DNA from: Henriciella sp. | Lineage (GTDB): Bacteria > Pseudomonadota > Alphaproteobacteria > Caulobacterales > Hyphomonadaceae | Direction of reading: 5' to 3' | Length of the DNA: 64,000 bases | Assembly: GCA_021776655.1 (NCBI GenBank) | Contig: JAJFFK010000030.1 | Coordinates: 1-64,000, forward strand | Shown here: positions 25,876 through 32,960 of the stretch, one piece after another | Layout of the letters: each line of letters opens with the position of its first letter | How positions within the stretch are numbered: position 1 is the first letter of the stretch | Made by a program: the position numbers and the translations under genes | The notes under the pieces: generated by a model | What the model was told of the DNA's origin: nothing | Databases searched by the model: none | The model's input: the letters and a program-made list of their open reading frames with translations, nothing else

Positions 25876-26987
25876 CGGTCGCGGTGATAACTGGCGCCGC
25901 CGAGTAACGCCTCCTGTACGCGGGCGCGTTTCATGTAGAGACCGCTATCATGCTCGTCGGTCATACCGATACCGCCATGCATCTGGACCGTTTCGTTTGA
26001 CACCAGATGCACCAGCTCGCTCGCCTGCGCCTTGGCCAGACTGGCCAGATCGGCAATGTCATTGCGTGGCTCATCAACCGCTGACAGGGCCGCGCCGACG
26101 CACGAGCGAACCAGTTCCAGATCGGTGTACATCTTCGCCGCGCGATGCTGCAAAGACTGGTACGATCCGATCAATTGGCCGAACTGTTTGCGGGTCTGCA
26201 AATAATCCAGCGTCATTTCGAACGCAGCTTGCGCTGATCCGAGCATCTCCGCTGCGAGTGCAATCCGCCCACGGTCCAGCGCCGGTTCAAGCACGTCCCA
26301 GCCAGCATCGACCGCGCCTATGACATTGGCCTCGCTGACCGTGACGCCATCAAGCGTCAGGTGCGCGGCGCCATGCGAGTCGACGGTCACCAGCTCTTGC
26401 ACAGACATGCCGTCTGCCTCGCGCGGCACCAGAAACAGCGTGATGCCGTGGGTTTGCCCAGACTCGCCAAATGTGCGCGCCGCGATGATAAACACATCAG
26501 CGTGGTGGCCGTCAGGTACAAAACGCTTGGCCCCGTTCAGGGTGTAGCCCTGACCATTACGCTCTGCCTCTGTGGCGACATTTAACGGCGCGTGGTGGGT
26601 GCCTTCGTCCACAGCCAGCGCGGTTGTGACCTCGCCAGAAGCGATCTTTGGCAACCAATTGGCTTTCAACGCCTCAGAGCCGCCAAGGTCGATCAGGCTG
26701 GCGCCAAGAACAGCGGTTTGCAGCAATGGCGTGGCGGCGAGCGTGCGCCCTTGCGCCTCCATCACCTGACCCATCGCGACCATGCCCATGGCAACGCCGT
26801 CATATTCCTCCGGCACCAAAACGCCAAAGAAACCAAGCTCAGCCAGCTTCTGACGCGTTTCCTGATCGACGCCATTGGCGCCACTATCGCGCAAACCCCG
26901 CAAATGGCTCACCGGCAACTCATCACGGGCAAAGGATATCGCCGTATCGCGCAACATTTGTTGATCTTCAGACAGTACAAAAGCCAT
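25851..26987 (-). CDS. Acyl-CoA dehydrogenase family protein (second of a pair)
   Basis: A 378-residue flavoprotein of the ACAD family. The N-terminal helical domain, middle beta domain (TTALAVDEGTHHAP region) and C-terminal four-helix domain are present, including LDRGRIALAAEMLGSAQAAF, the FGQLIGSYQSLQHRAAKM region and HGGIGMTDEHD near the end. Pairs of dissimilar ACADs often form a heteromer acting on steroid or branched acyl-CoA side chains; that is the likely arrangement here. The start is at 26987, where its A is shared with the upstream gene's TAA (TAATG). Confidence 0.88.
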   Translation of the reverse strand: MAFVLSEDQQMLRDTAISFARDELPVSHLRGLRDSGANGVDQETRQKLAELGFFGVLVPEEYDGVAMGMVAMGQVMEAQGRTLAATPLLQTAVLGASLIDLGGSEALKANWLPKIASGEVTTALAVDEGTHHAPLNVATEAERNGQGYTLNGAKRFVPDGHHADVFIIAARTFGESGQTHGITLFLVPREADGMSVQELVTVDSHGAAHLTLDGVTVSEANVIGAVDAGWDVLEPALDRGRIALAAEMLGSAQAAFEMTLDYLQTRKQFGQLIGSYQSLQHRAAKMYTDLELVRSCVGAALSAVDEPRNDIADLASLAKAQASELVHLVSNETVQMHGGIGMTDEHDSGLYMKRARVQEALLGGASYHRDRYGVLNGF

Positions 26988-28195
26988 TACTGATGCTCCC
27001 GCAGGCCGAGGACGCGTTTGGCAACGACGTTCAAATTGATCTCGCTGGTGCCGCCTTCGATGGAGTTGCCTTTCGAGCGCAGCCAGGAACGCGTCGCCTT
27101 CTGGGCATCCGGCGCCATGCCCTCGCCCTCCCATCCGAGGCCATCTGTGCCCAAAGTTTCAACCAGTAATTCGCACCTGTCCTGGTTCATTTTGGCGGCG
27201 ACATATTTCATGATCGAGGCGGTATGGCCAACCTCGCCGCCCGCTTTCGCCTCCTCGCCGGCGCGCTGCACGGTCAGACCGAAGGCTTTGGCATACATCA
27301 TGTGGTCAGCTATCCGGGCGCGCAGATCGCCGTCAGCAATCCGGCCACTGGCATCAACGCCAACATGCTGCTTGGCATAGTCCTGCGGCGACAAAATACC
27401 CGACCCGCCAGTGCCACCAAACCCACCCGCCGAGATTGACGAGCGCTCAAATTGCAGCAGGCGTTTGGCAATCGTCCAGCCAGCATTCTTCTCGCCTACG
27501 AGCTGGTCTTTGGGCACTTTCACATCCGAGAAGAAGGTCTCGCAAAATGGCGAGGAGCCTGAGATCAGCTTGATCGGCCGCGCTTCAACGCCCTCAGACC
27601 GCATATCAAACACCAGGAAACTGATGCCCCCATGCTTCACACTCGTATCTGTGCGCACCAGGCAGAAAATCCAATCGGCCTGATCGGCGTAAGAGGTCCA
27701 GACTTTCTGGCCATTGATCAGCCAATGGTCGCCCTTATCCTCGCATTTGGTTTGCAGGCCCGCCAAATCGGAGCCTGCGCCCGGTTCGGAATAGCCCTGG
27801 CACCAACGTGTCCTGCCGTTCAGAATATCCGGGATGTAGCGCTTCTTCTGCGCTTCATTGCCAAATTCCAGCAGAGCGGGCCCAAACATCCACAGCCCGA
27901 ACGAGAACAGTGCCGGGCGCGCCTTGATGCGGCGCAATTCCTGCTGCAGCACCCGTGCTTGCGGCTTGTTCAGGCCGCCACCGCCATATTCAGCCGGCCA
28001 TTCCGGCGATGTCCAACCCTTCGCGCCCATCCGTTCGAGCCAGAGTTTCGACTCCGGGTTCTTGAATTTTTCCGTCGTTCCACCCCAGACAATCTCATCA
28101 TCCTTGAGCGGCGTGCGCATGGATGGCGGGCAATTTTCTACGAGCCAGTCGCGCACATCGGTGCGAAACGCCGTCAAATCATCTTGCTCAGCCAT
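26987..28195 (-). CDS. Acyl-CoA dehydrogenase family protein (first of a pair)
   Basis: A 402-residue ACAD. Conserved features include WCQGYSEPGAGSDLAGLQT (FAD/substrate region), KVWTSYADQADW, and the C-terminal SKGNSIEGGTSEINLNV stretch that contacts FAD; this one resembles the FadE members that act on cholate or cholesterol side-chain CoA esters. The start at 28195 (MAEQDDLTAF) is preferred over 28231. It overlaps the next gene by one base, supporting a stoichiometric heterodimer. The substrate is not determinable; no other catabolic genes are directly linked. Confidence 0.88.
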   Translation of the reverse strand: MAEQDDLTAFRTDVRDWLVENCPPSMRTPLKDDEIVWGGTTEKFKNPESKLWLERMGAKGWTSPEWPAEYGGGGLNKPQARVLQQELRRIKARPALFSFGLWMFGPALLEFGNEAQKKRYIPDILNGRTRWCQGYSEPGAGSDLAGLQTKCEDKGDHWLINGQKVWTSYADQADWIFCLVRTDTSVKHGGISFLVFDMRSEGVEARPIKLISGSSPFCETFFSDVKVPKDQLVGEKNAGWTIAKRLLQFERSSISAGGFGGTGGSGILSPQDYAKQHVGVDASGRIADGDLRARIADHMMYAKAFGLTVQRAGEEAKAGGEVGHTASIMKYVAAKMNQDRCELLVETLGTDGLGWEGEGMAPDAQKATRSWLRSKGNSIEGGTSEINLNVVAKRVLGLREHQ

Positions 28196-28300
28196 ATCAA
28201 TCCTCCCACGCGCCAAATACCAGACGCTCATATCAACATGACACGGGTCTAAACCACAGCACCGCTCGCCGCCAACCGTGACGCTGGGTGAGCTGGAAAA

Positions 28301-28696
28301 TTATTCGCCGAGGGCGTAAGCAAATTCCTCACGGATGATTTTGCCAGCATTGACATAATAGGTGCCAACTTCGCGCATCTGCATACGCTGCCCACTTTCC
28401 TTATTGGTCACATCCATGTCGAAGATCACACTGAACCGGTCATCACCGTGCACGAAGGGTCCCTCGGCCTTCAGCTTGTGCACCTCATGCGCATTGAACC
28501 ACCACTCACCCTTGGCCTGGATTGCCTCGAGCCCAACCGCCTCGGAACTATCCATTCCCGGCATTGCTACCGCCTCAACCGAAACCGCGTCTTGCGAGTA
28601 ATGGTTGTTCTGCAGCTGCAGCTCAGCTTCGTGGCCTTGATTACAGCACTCAATCAGTGTGTTTCCCAATTGCATCAATTCTTGTGGTGTCGCCAT
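28301..28696 (-). CDS. SnoaL-like (NTF2-fold) protein
   Basis: A 131-residue small alpha+beta protein with the SnoaL/NTF2 cone pattern: an N-terminal helix with LIECCNQGHEAE, then a middle LEAIQAKGEWWFNAHEVHK and the strand run FSVIFDMDVTN and GTYYVNAGKIIREEFAY. Family members are isomerases, polyketide cyclases or binding proteins; no catalytic residue can be assigned. It lies 105 bases from the acyl-CoA dehydrogenase pair on the same strand, possibly functionally linked. Confidence 0.75.
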   Translation of the reverse strand: MATPQELMQLGNTLIECCNQGHEAELQLQNNHYSQDAVSVEAVAMPGMDSSEAVGLEAIQAKGEWWFNAHEVHKLKAEGPFVHGDDRFSVIFDMDVTNKESGQRMQMREVGTYYVNAGKIIREEFAYALGE

Positions 28697-28764
28697 ATCG
28701 TCCTCCTGTTTCGATATCAGAACAAAAACACAACATCAGTCATTTCACAAGAGCCGGTCGCGCG

Positions 28765-29010
28765 CTAACGCCGTCCGAGAGGACCATGCCCAGGCCCGGT
28801 TTCAACACCGATAATATTGAACAGGTGCACGATAACCAGAAGGACGCCGAAAACGCAGCCAATCATCACCAGTCCCCAGGGCACCTGATGTGGGCGCTCA
28901 TCCTTGCGGATGGTCCCAAGTTTCGAATTGGCAAACAGGCCAAGCCCGATAAAAGCGGCGCCAGCGGTCAGGCTGATGATCCAGTCAAACACGGCTTTTC
29001 CTTCGTACAC
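28765..29010 (-). CDS. Small two-helix membrane protein
   Basis: An 81-residue protein with helices at about residues 7-25 (FDWIISLTAGAAFIGLGLFA) and 45-65 (WGLVMIGCVFGVLLVIVHLF), a charged loop KDERPHQ between, and a Gly/Pro-rich tail ending PLGRR. No known family is recognised. Its first 43 bases overlap the 3' end of the glycosyltransferase gene in another frame, implying translational coupling. It could be an accessory subunit of that enzyme, as small membrane proteins are for several processive synthases. Confidence 0.6.
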   Translation of the reverse strand: MYEGKAVFDWIISLTAGAAFIGLGLFANSKLGTIRKDERPHQVPWGLVMIGCVFGVLLVIVHLFNIIGVETGPGHGPLGRR

Positions 29011-30449
29011 GAGCGATGCGGTTTATGCGGTGTCTTTGCCCAGAAATGCGGCGCTTCGACAAGCTCTATTAGTGCGCGTGCCGCAGAAAACGAGTGCAAT
29101 GACCAATATAGTGGCCTGGTTATAACGGCTAAAACACGCGGCCAATGCCACCGCGCCGGGGCCAACACATCACTCAAGAAGCCAACCGCCAGACCAAAGC
29201 CGAGCAGACCCGCGCCCAATGAGCTGATTGCGAACGCGTTCGTCAGACAGGCGGCCAGAACCAGCAACATCACAGGGGCATGGAAGACCGGCGCAATCAC
29301 CGCGCCGCCCAACGCCATTTGCAGGGCGACGAACCGAACCATCCCTAATTGCTGCAACAACACGCGTGGTCGTCGCATCAAAACCAGCCAGGTTTGCACA
29401 AACCCCTTGATCCAGCGACTGCGTTGGGCGGCCCAGATCTCGAAATTATCCGGAGCGTCCTCATAGGTTGGCAGGTTGAGCGTCACGATACGGCGTCCAT
29501 ACCGCGCGAACCGCAACCCGAGGTCAGCGTCCTCTGTCACATTCCAGGCATCCCATCCGCCGATTTGAATCAGATCATCGCGGCGGAAATGATTACTCGT
29601 GCCACCGATTGGAATTGGCAGCCTCATTGCCGCCATTGCTGGCACCAAGAGCCCGAACTGGGTCGCATATTCCAAGCTCCAGTGCGCAGCGATCAAAGCC
29701 TGGTGCTCATTGTCGGCGACCAATGGTGCTTGTGCGCAGGCAATTGTCTCAGGTCCGGTGCGAAAGGTCCGGTAAGCCTCAAACAATTGACCCGGATGCG
29801 GGCGATCTTCTGCGTCATAGATACAGATGAATTCGCCGCGCGCGCGCATTAGCCCATAATTCAGCGCATTGGGCTTTGTCCGTACAAATCCAGGTGGAAT
29901 GATTACGAACCGCGTTCCCGGCGGAAATGTCGAAATATCAGCCGCCGCTATGGTCTCAATATCATCCGCTTCAAACAGAATTTGAATATCCAACCTGTCA
30001 CTGGGCCAGACCAGTTGATTGAGTGCCTTGGCGAGCTGATCGACCATCGCTGCTTCGTGAAAGACCGGCACCATAATCGAGTAGACCGGCAAATCATGGT
30101 CCACTTGATAGGGCCGAAACCGCTTGCGCAGACGCAAGCAGCTGCCGACGCTGATCAAAATCAGCCGCCACACAATCAAGGCTGTAAACAACACCCACAA
30201 GCTGGCGACGAGAGCAGAGAACAGCAAGAAAGGTTGGGCCAGACCAAATAGGCCAAGACCGCCTAAGCCGAGCGCCAGAACCTTGCGCTGTGGTCCGGCC
30301 ACGCCATCGCGGCATGACAGTGATGCAGGTAAAACCAGTTCGCCATCAATCACTGGCTCAAGATCAAAATCGGGTGAACGCTGACGCCAGCGCCCGATAT
30401 CATCCGGCGTTCCTAAAGTATCTGCAGTGTATCCATCGGCTCCAGCCAC
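28968..30449 (-). CDS. Processive-type family 2 glycosyltransferase
   Basis: A 493-residue membrane glycosyltransferase of the cellulose/hyaluronan synthase-like GT2 class. Two helices span about 58-102, followed by the GT-A domain: FEADD (159-163), the metal DxxD YDAED at 211-215, TEDADLG (305-311) and QRSRW (342-346), the hallmark of processive beta-glycosyltransferases. C-terminal helices follow to residue 470. The start is GTG at 30449, which has no clear ribosome site. The polymer product is unknown; no other polysaccharide genes are adjacent. An AT-rich 14-base inverted repeat lies about 70 bases upstream. Confidence 0.82.
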   Translation of the reverse strand: MAGADGYTADTLGTPDDIGRWRQRSPDFDLEPVIDGELVLPASLSCRDGVAGPQRKVLALGLGGLGLFGLAQPFLLFSALVASLWVLFTALIVWRLILISVGSCLRLRKRFRPYQVDHDLPVYSIMVPVFHEAAMVDQLAKALNQLVWPSDRLDIQILFEADDIETIAAADISTFPPGTRFVIIPPGFVRTKPNALNYGLMRARGEFICIYDAEDRPHPGQLFEAYRTFRTGPETIACAQAPLVADNEHQALIAAHWSLEYATQFGLLVPAMAAMRLPIPIGGTSNHFRRDDLIQIGGWDAWNVTEDADLGLRFARYGRRIVTLNLPTYEDAPDNFEIWAAQRSRWIKGFVQTWLVLMRRPRVLLQQLGMVRFVALQMALGGAVIAPVFHAPVMLLVLAACLTNAFAISSLGAGLLGFGLAVGFLSDVLAPARWHWPRVLAVITRPLYWSLHSFSAARALIELVEAPHFWAKTPHKPHRSCTKEKPCLTGSSA

Positions 30450-30517
30450 AAGGATATTTTAGAAAATACGAGCACCGGAACAATCACCTCATGGTTGAAT
30501 CAGTCAAATAAGTATCG

Positions 30518-30562
30518 CGCGTGTATATAATTTTCTGAATACAGCGCGATTATATACACGCG
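30518..30562. repeat. 14-base perfect inverted repeat upstream of the glycosyltransferase
   Basis: CGCGTGTATATAAT (30518-30531) and ATTATATACACGCG (30549-30562) are exact inverse complements with a 17-base loop. The GC ends and TATATA centre look like an operator or a stable cruciform; there is no T-run. It is about 70 bases upstream of the glycosyltransferase start, the right place for an operator. Confidence 0.75.
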
Positions 30563-30764
30563 TCTCCCTATTTATCTGACCTTCCTCCACGCATTGAGCG
30601 GTCGCGCAGCGCGATTTGGATGTCGGTTTTTGCCCACAACCGCGAAATTGGCTGATGCCGAGCGCTCAAATTCCTCTTTTTCCCACTCAAACTGCAATAA
30701 ATCTGCGTTGCCGGATGCGTAATAGATAGCTCACAGGCGCCAGAATCGCACCAAATAATTCACC

Positions 30765-30810
30765 GAAAAACGATATTTATATATTGAAAAACGATAAGTA
30801 ACCCCTTATC
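30765..30810 (+). promoter_or_regulatory. Tandem operator-like repeats before the 63-residue gene
   Basis: GAAAAACGATA occurs twice, at 30765-30775 and 30786-30796, 21 bases apart, which is two turns of the helix and places both on one face. GATAAG-N6-CTTATC (30793-30810) overlaps the second copy. This suggests a regulated promoter for the small gene at 30887. Confidence 0.5.
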
Positions 30811-30849
30811 TGTTTTTGGGTCGAGCAGAGATCAATAGATTCGATCGAC

Positions 30850-30866
30850 ACCGGGTAGACCCCGGT
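30850..30866 (+). promoter_or_regulatory. Leader hairpin before the 63-residue gene
   Basis: ACCGGG-TAGAC-CCCGGT is a perfect 6-base stem ending 20 bases before the ATG at 30887 and just before the purine-rich AAGGAAAG ribosome site. It could influence translation or mRNA stability. Confidence 0.5.
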
Positions 30867-30886
30867 TCATATAAGGAAAGAATATT

Positions 30887-31078
30887 ATGCAAGCGACACC
30901 CTCCCATGTCACCCCTGAAGCCACCTCCGTTTCGGATGCGGCTTTTCCCGCTGACCTAGGCGACGAACTTTACAGCAACGATCTCCTCCCAGAGCTGAAA
31001 CTTGCCGCCGCCGCTTCACGGCGCTCACACATCCTGATCAGTCGCCGCAAGCGCGGTAGCCGTCGCTCGATCCGATAG
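30887..31078 (+). CDS. Orphan 63-residue protein, acidic front and arginine-rich tail
   Basis: An isolated short gene with its own apparent promoter region, leader hairpin, good ribosome site (AAGGAAAG eight bases from ATG) and a strong 3' hairpin, so it is very likely expressed. The protein starts MQATPSHVTPEATSVSDAAF, is acidic through residue about 37 (DLGDELYSNDLLPELK), then has an AAAAS stretch and a basic tail rich in Arg/Lys/Ser (SRRSHILISRRKRGSRRSIR). No cysteine, no signal peptide, no membrane helix. I do not recognise a family. Possibilities are a nucleic-acid-binding small protein or a peptide precursor; neither is supported beyond composition. Confidence 0.6.
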   Translation: MQATPSHVTPEATSVSDAAFPADLGDELYSNDLLPELKLAAAASRRSHILISRRKRGSRRSIR

Positions 31079-31099
31079 GTCGTGCCAGATGTTCCGATC

Positions 31100-31126
31100 A
31101 ACACCCCGCCATCTGCGCGGGGTGTT
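31100..31126 (+). terminator. Terminator-like hairpin after the 63-residue gene
   Basis: AACACCCCGC (31100-31109) and GCGGGGTGTT (31117-31126) form a perfect 10-base stem with a seven-base loop, 22 bases after the stop codon, followed by GCCATTTTC. A weak T-run, but a very stable hairpin; it also lies 3' of the convergent sixA stop. Confidence 0.7.
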
Positions 31127-31141
31127 GCCATTTTCAGTAAC

Positions 31142-31654
31142 CTAAACCAGATCCTTGGGCCGAATGAAATTCTGCAGCCGGAACTGCGTCGGTACAAAAG
31201 CGCCATCCTGACCTGCTTCAAACAGGGCCACACTCCCGGTTGGCATTTTCGAGGACGCCCGCAATGCGGCGCGATGGTCAGCGCTGCCCGCCTTGCGGAT
31301 CAGGCGCACGACGAGATCATGCATACCCGGATTATGTCCGATCATCAGCAGCGTTCCGGCGCGCTCGGCTTGCGCTACATATTCGGAAATTCCGCGTTCC
31401 CCGGCGAGATACAGGCTCTCGTCAAACCTGACATCACAATCGCCAAACACATCAGACAGGTGTTTCCAGGTCTCACGCGTACGCCGGGCCGAGGACACAA
31501 TCGCCTGATCAGGCAACCAACCGGCAGCGTGCAGCGCAATCGCCATGGCCTCCGAGGCAAAATGACCGCTGCTGGTTAAAGCCCGGCCATAATCATCGAT
31601 CCCCTCGGTCCAGGGTTCGGTCTTGGCGTGTCGCATCAATATCAAGCGCTTCAT
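31142..31654 (-). CDS. sixA: SixA-type phosphohistidine phosphatase
   Basis: A 170-residue histidine phosphatase-fold protein that removes phosphate from histidine of signalling or PTS-type proteins. The catalytic RHAK motif is at residues 8-11, the second histidine is in MIGHNPGMHDL. Length is close to SixA (about 160). The start at 31654 is six bases from an AAGGA site; an in-frame ATG two codons upstream overlaps that site. Divergent from the peroxiredoxin gene. Confidence 0.85.
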   Translation of the reverse strand: MKRLILMRHAKTEPWTEGIDDYGRALTSSGHFASEAMAIALHAAGWLPDQAIVSSARRTRETWKHLSDVFGDCDVRFDESLYLAGERGISEYVAQAERAGTLLMIGHNPGMHDLVVRLIRKAGSADHRAALRASSKMPTGSVALFEAGQDGAFVPTQFRLQNFIRPKDLV

Positions 31655-31770
31655 CAACATTCCTTAGGCTCAGAAAAACTAAACTTGCGTATCAGCCTCA
31701 TGCGGTTGAGCTGACCCGCTATTGGCCTCACTTTTAGTCTATAAATCAAACTATTCATCAGGAGAATAAC

Positions 31771-32409
31771 ATGAGCCTGCTCATCGGCGATACCGCACCA
31801 GACTTTGAAGCCGAGACCACTATGGGGCGCATCCATTTTCATGACTGGATCGACGGCGACTGGGTTGTGTTCTTTTCCCATCCGGCTGACTTTACCCCCG
31901 TTTGCACGACAGAGCTGGGCTATACCGCCAAGCTGAAAGACAAGCTGGCAGCCCGCGGCGCCAAGGCGATTGTGATCTCGGTTGATACGCTGGCTGAGCA
32001 TCATGCCTGGATCAAGGATATCGAAGACACCCAGGATACCGTGATTAATTTCCCGATCATTGCCGACCCGGCCAAAAAGGTCGCCATGCTGTACAATATG
32101 ATCCACCCAAACGCCGATGCCAATGTCACAGTGCGCGCGGTTTATGTGATTGACCCAAACAAGAAAATCCGCGCCTCGATCATTTACCCACCCTCGGCCG
32201 GACGTAATTTCGATGAAATCCTGCGGGTCATCGACAGCATGCAACTGACCGATAATTTCAAAGTCGCCACCCCGGTCAATTGGCAGGATGGCGACGATGT
32301 GATCATCGTGCCCAGCCTCACCGATCCAGACGAAATCGCTCGCATGTTTCCCAAGGGCTACCAGGAAATCCGGCCCTATCTGCGCGTCACTCCGCAACCG
32401 AACAAATAG
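31771..32409 (+). CDS. 1-Cys-type peroxiredoxin (Prx6/AhpC-TSA)
   Basis: A 212-residue thiol peroxidase reducing hydrogen peroxide and organic peroxides. The peroxidatic Cys is C45 in HPADFTPVCTTELG. The C-terminal part from about 150 (GRNFDEILRVIDSMQLT) is the extended Prx6 domain. No obvious resolving cysteine follows, consistent with 1-Cys action. Strong ribosome site CAGGAGAATAAC before the ATG. Its stop abuts, with no gap, the stop of the convergent gene at 32410. Confidence 0.92.
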   Translation: MSLLIGDTAPDFEAETTMGRIHFHDWIDGDWVVFFSHPADFTPVCTTELGYTAKLKDKLAARGAKAIVISVDTLAEHHAWIKDIEDTQDTVINFPIIADPAKKVAMLYNMIHPNADANVTVRAVYVIDPNKKIRASIIYPPSAGRNFDEILRVIDSMQLTDNFKVATPVNWQDGDDVIIVPSLTDPDEIARMFPKGYQEIRPYLRVTPQPNK

Positions 32410-32733
32410 CTAGAACGGGTCAGGAAACCCCACCAATAGTGCCTGCCAATAGGCCTCTGACCCGGCTTCCTTATTATTGCTTTCAGGCGCTGACCGGTCG
32501 AACAGCTTGCGGCGGAACACCCGAACCAGGCGCGGATCAGCGCCGCGATGCATCCCAAAACTCAAAAAGACTGGATCGTCCCGTGCCAGCACCGGCACCT
32601 GTTCAAGCAGATCACTATAAGCGGCATGGTCGCGGTGATAGCCGTCGAGGCGGAGCATGATAAGCCGCTCATCATGATTAGCGGTCAGCCAGCTATACCG
32701 GCGATGGCGGCGGCGATTTGAGCGTTTTGGCAT
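32410..32733 (-). CDS. Uncharacterised 107-residue protein
   Basis: I do not recognise this protein. From the ATG at 32733 it begins MPKRSNRRRHRRYSWLTANH, strongly basic, then alternates charged helices with VLARDDPVFLSFG and HRGADPRLVRVFRRKLFDRS, ending LLVGFPDPF. No signal peptide or membrane helix. A ribosome site (AAAGGAAAC) sits before 32733; upstream in-frame starts would lie within the repeat element (copy B) and are unlikely. It is a single gene downstream of the repeat. Confidence 0.6.
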   Translation of the reverse strand: MPKRSNRRRHRRYSWLTANHDERLIMLRLDGYHRDHAAYSDLLEQVPVLARDDPVFLSFGMHRGADPRLVRVFRRKLFDRSAPESNNKEAGSEAYWQALLVGFPDPF

Positions 32734-32751
32734 GGATGTTTCCTTTATTTT

Positions 32752-32942
32752 GCCTCGCGCTAACGCCCTTCGGGCGACGCGAGGCGAAGCGGGTTCCGCG
32801 ACAGCGCTTCGCGCTGCCACATGAACCCAGCCCTGAGCCCGGTTCATGTTCGCGAAGCGAACGGAACCTGCTTGGCAACGCGTGACGCGAAGCGTCTTAG
32901 CGCGTTGCAAAACCAGAGCCTTAGCGCGAGGCAAAACTCAAG
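32752..32942. repeat. Structured intergenic repeat element, copy B
   Basis: This element fills the gap between the pheT stop and the 107-residue gene. It contains the outer pair AAGCGGGTTCC (32787-32797) and GGAACCTGCTT (32863-32873), the central ATGAACC (32821-32827) and GGTTCAT (32841-32847), and flanking hairpins such as GCCTCGCG..CGCGAGGC at 32752-32785 and GCAACGCG..CGCGTTGC near 32875-32908. Segment 32828-32847 matches copy A 8471-8490 at 19 of 20 positions, while its left outer arm resembles the reversed right arm of copy A, so the two copies are the same family in mostly opposite orientation. Both occur just past the end of a minus-strand operon. Confidence 0.8.
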
Positions 32943-32960
32943 CCGAGACAAAACCACACT

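Larger units (their letters stand above)
30450..30886. other. Longest gene-free stretch, with several palindromes
   Basis: This 437-base gap separates the glycosyltransferase start from the 63-residue gene. It is AT-richer than its surroundings. Contents: a perfect 14-base inverted repeat (30518-30562), TTGAGCG..CGCTCAA arms at 30595-30601 and 30663-30669, a paired direct repeat at 30765-30796, and a hairpin just before the small gene. No open reading frame of note; a non-coding RNA between 30570 and 30760 is possible but unsupported. Confidence 0.5.

Noticed and set aside
32410-32934. A longer form of the 107-residue protein starting in the repeat
   Set aside because: The added 67 residues are translation of the repeat element and there is a good ribosome site at 32733.
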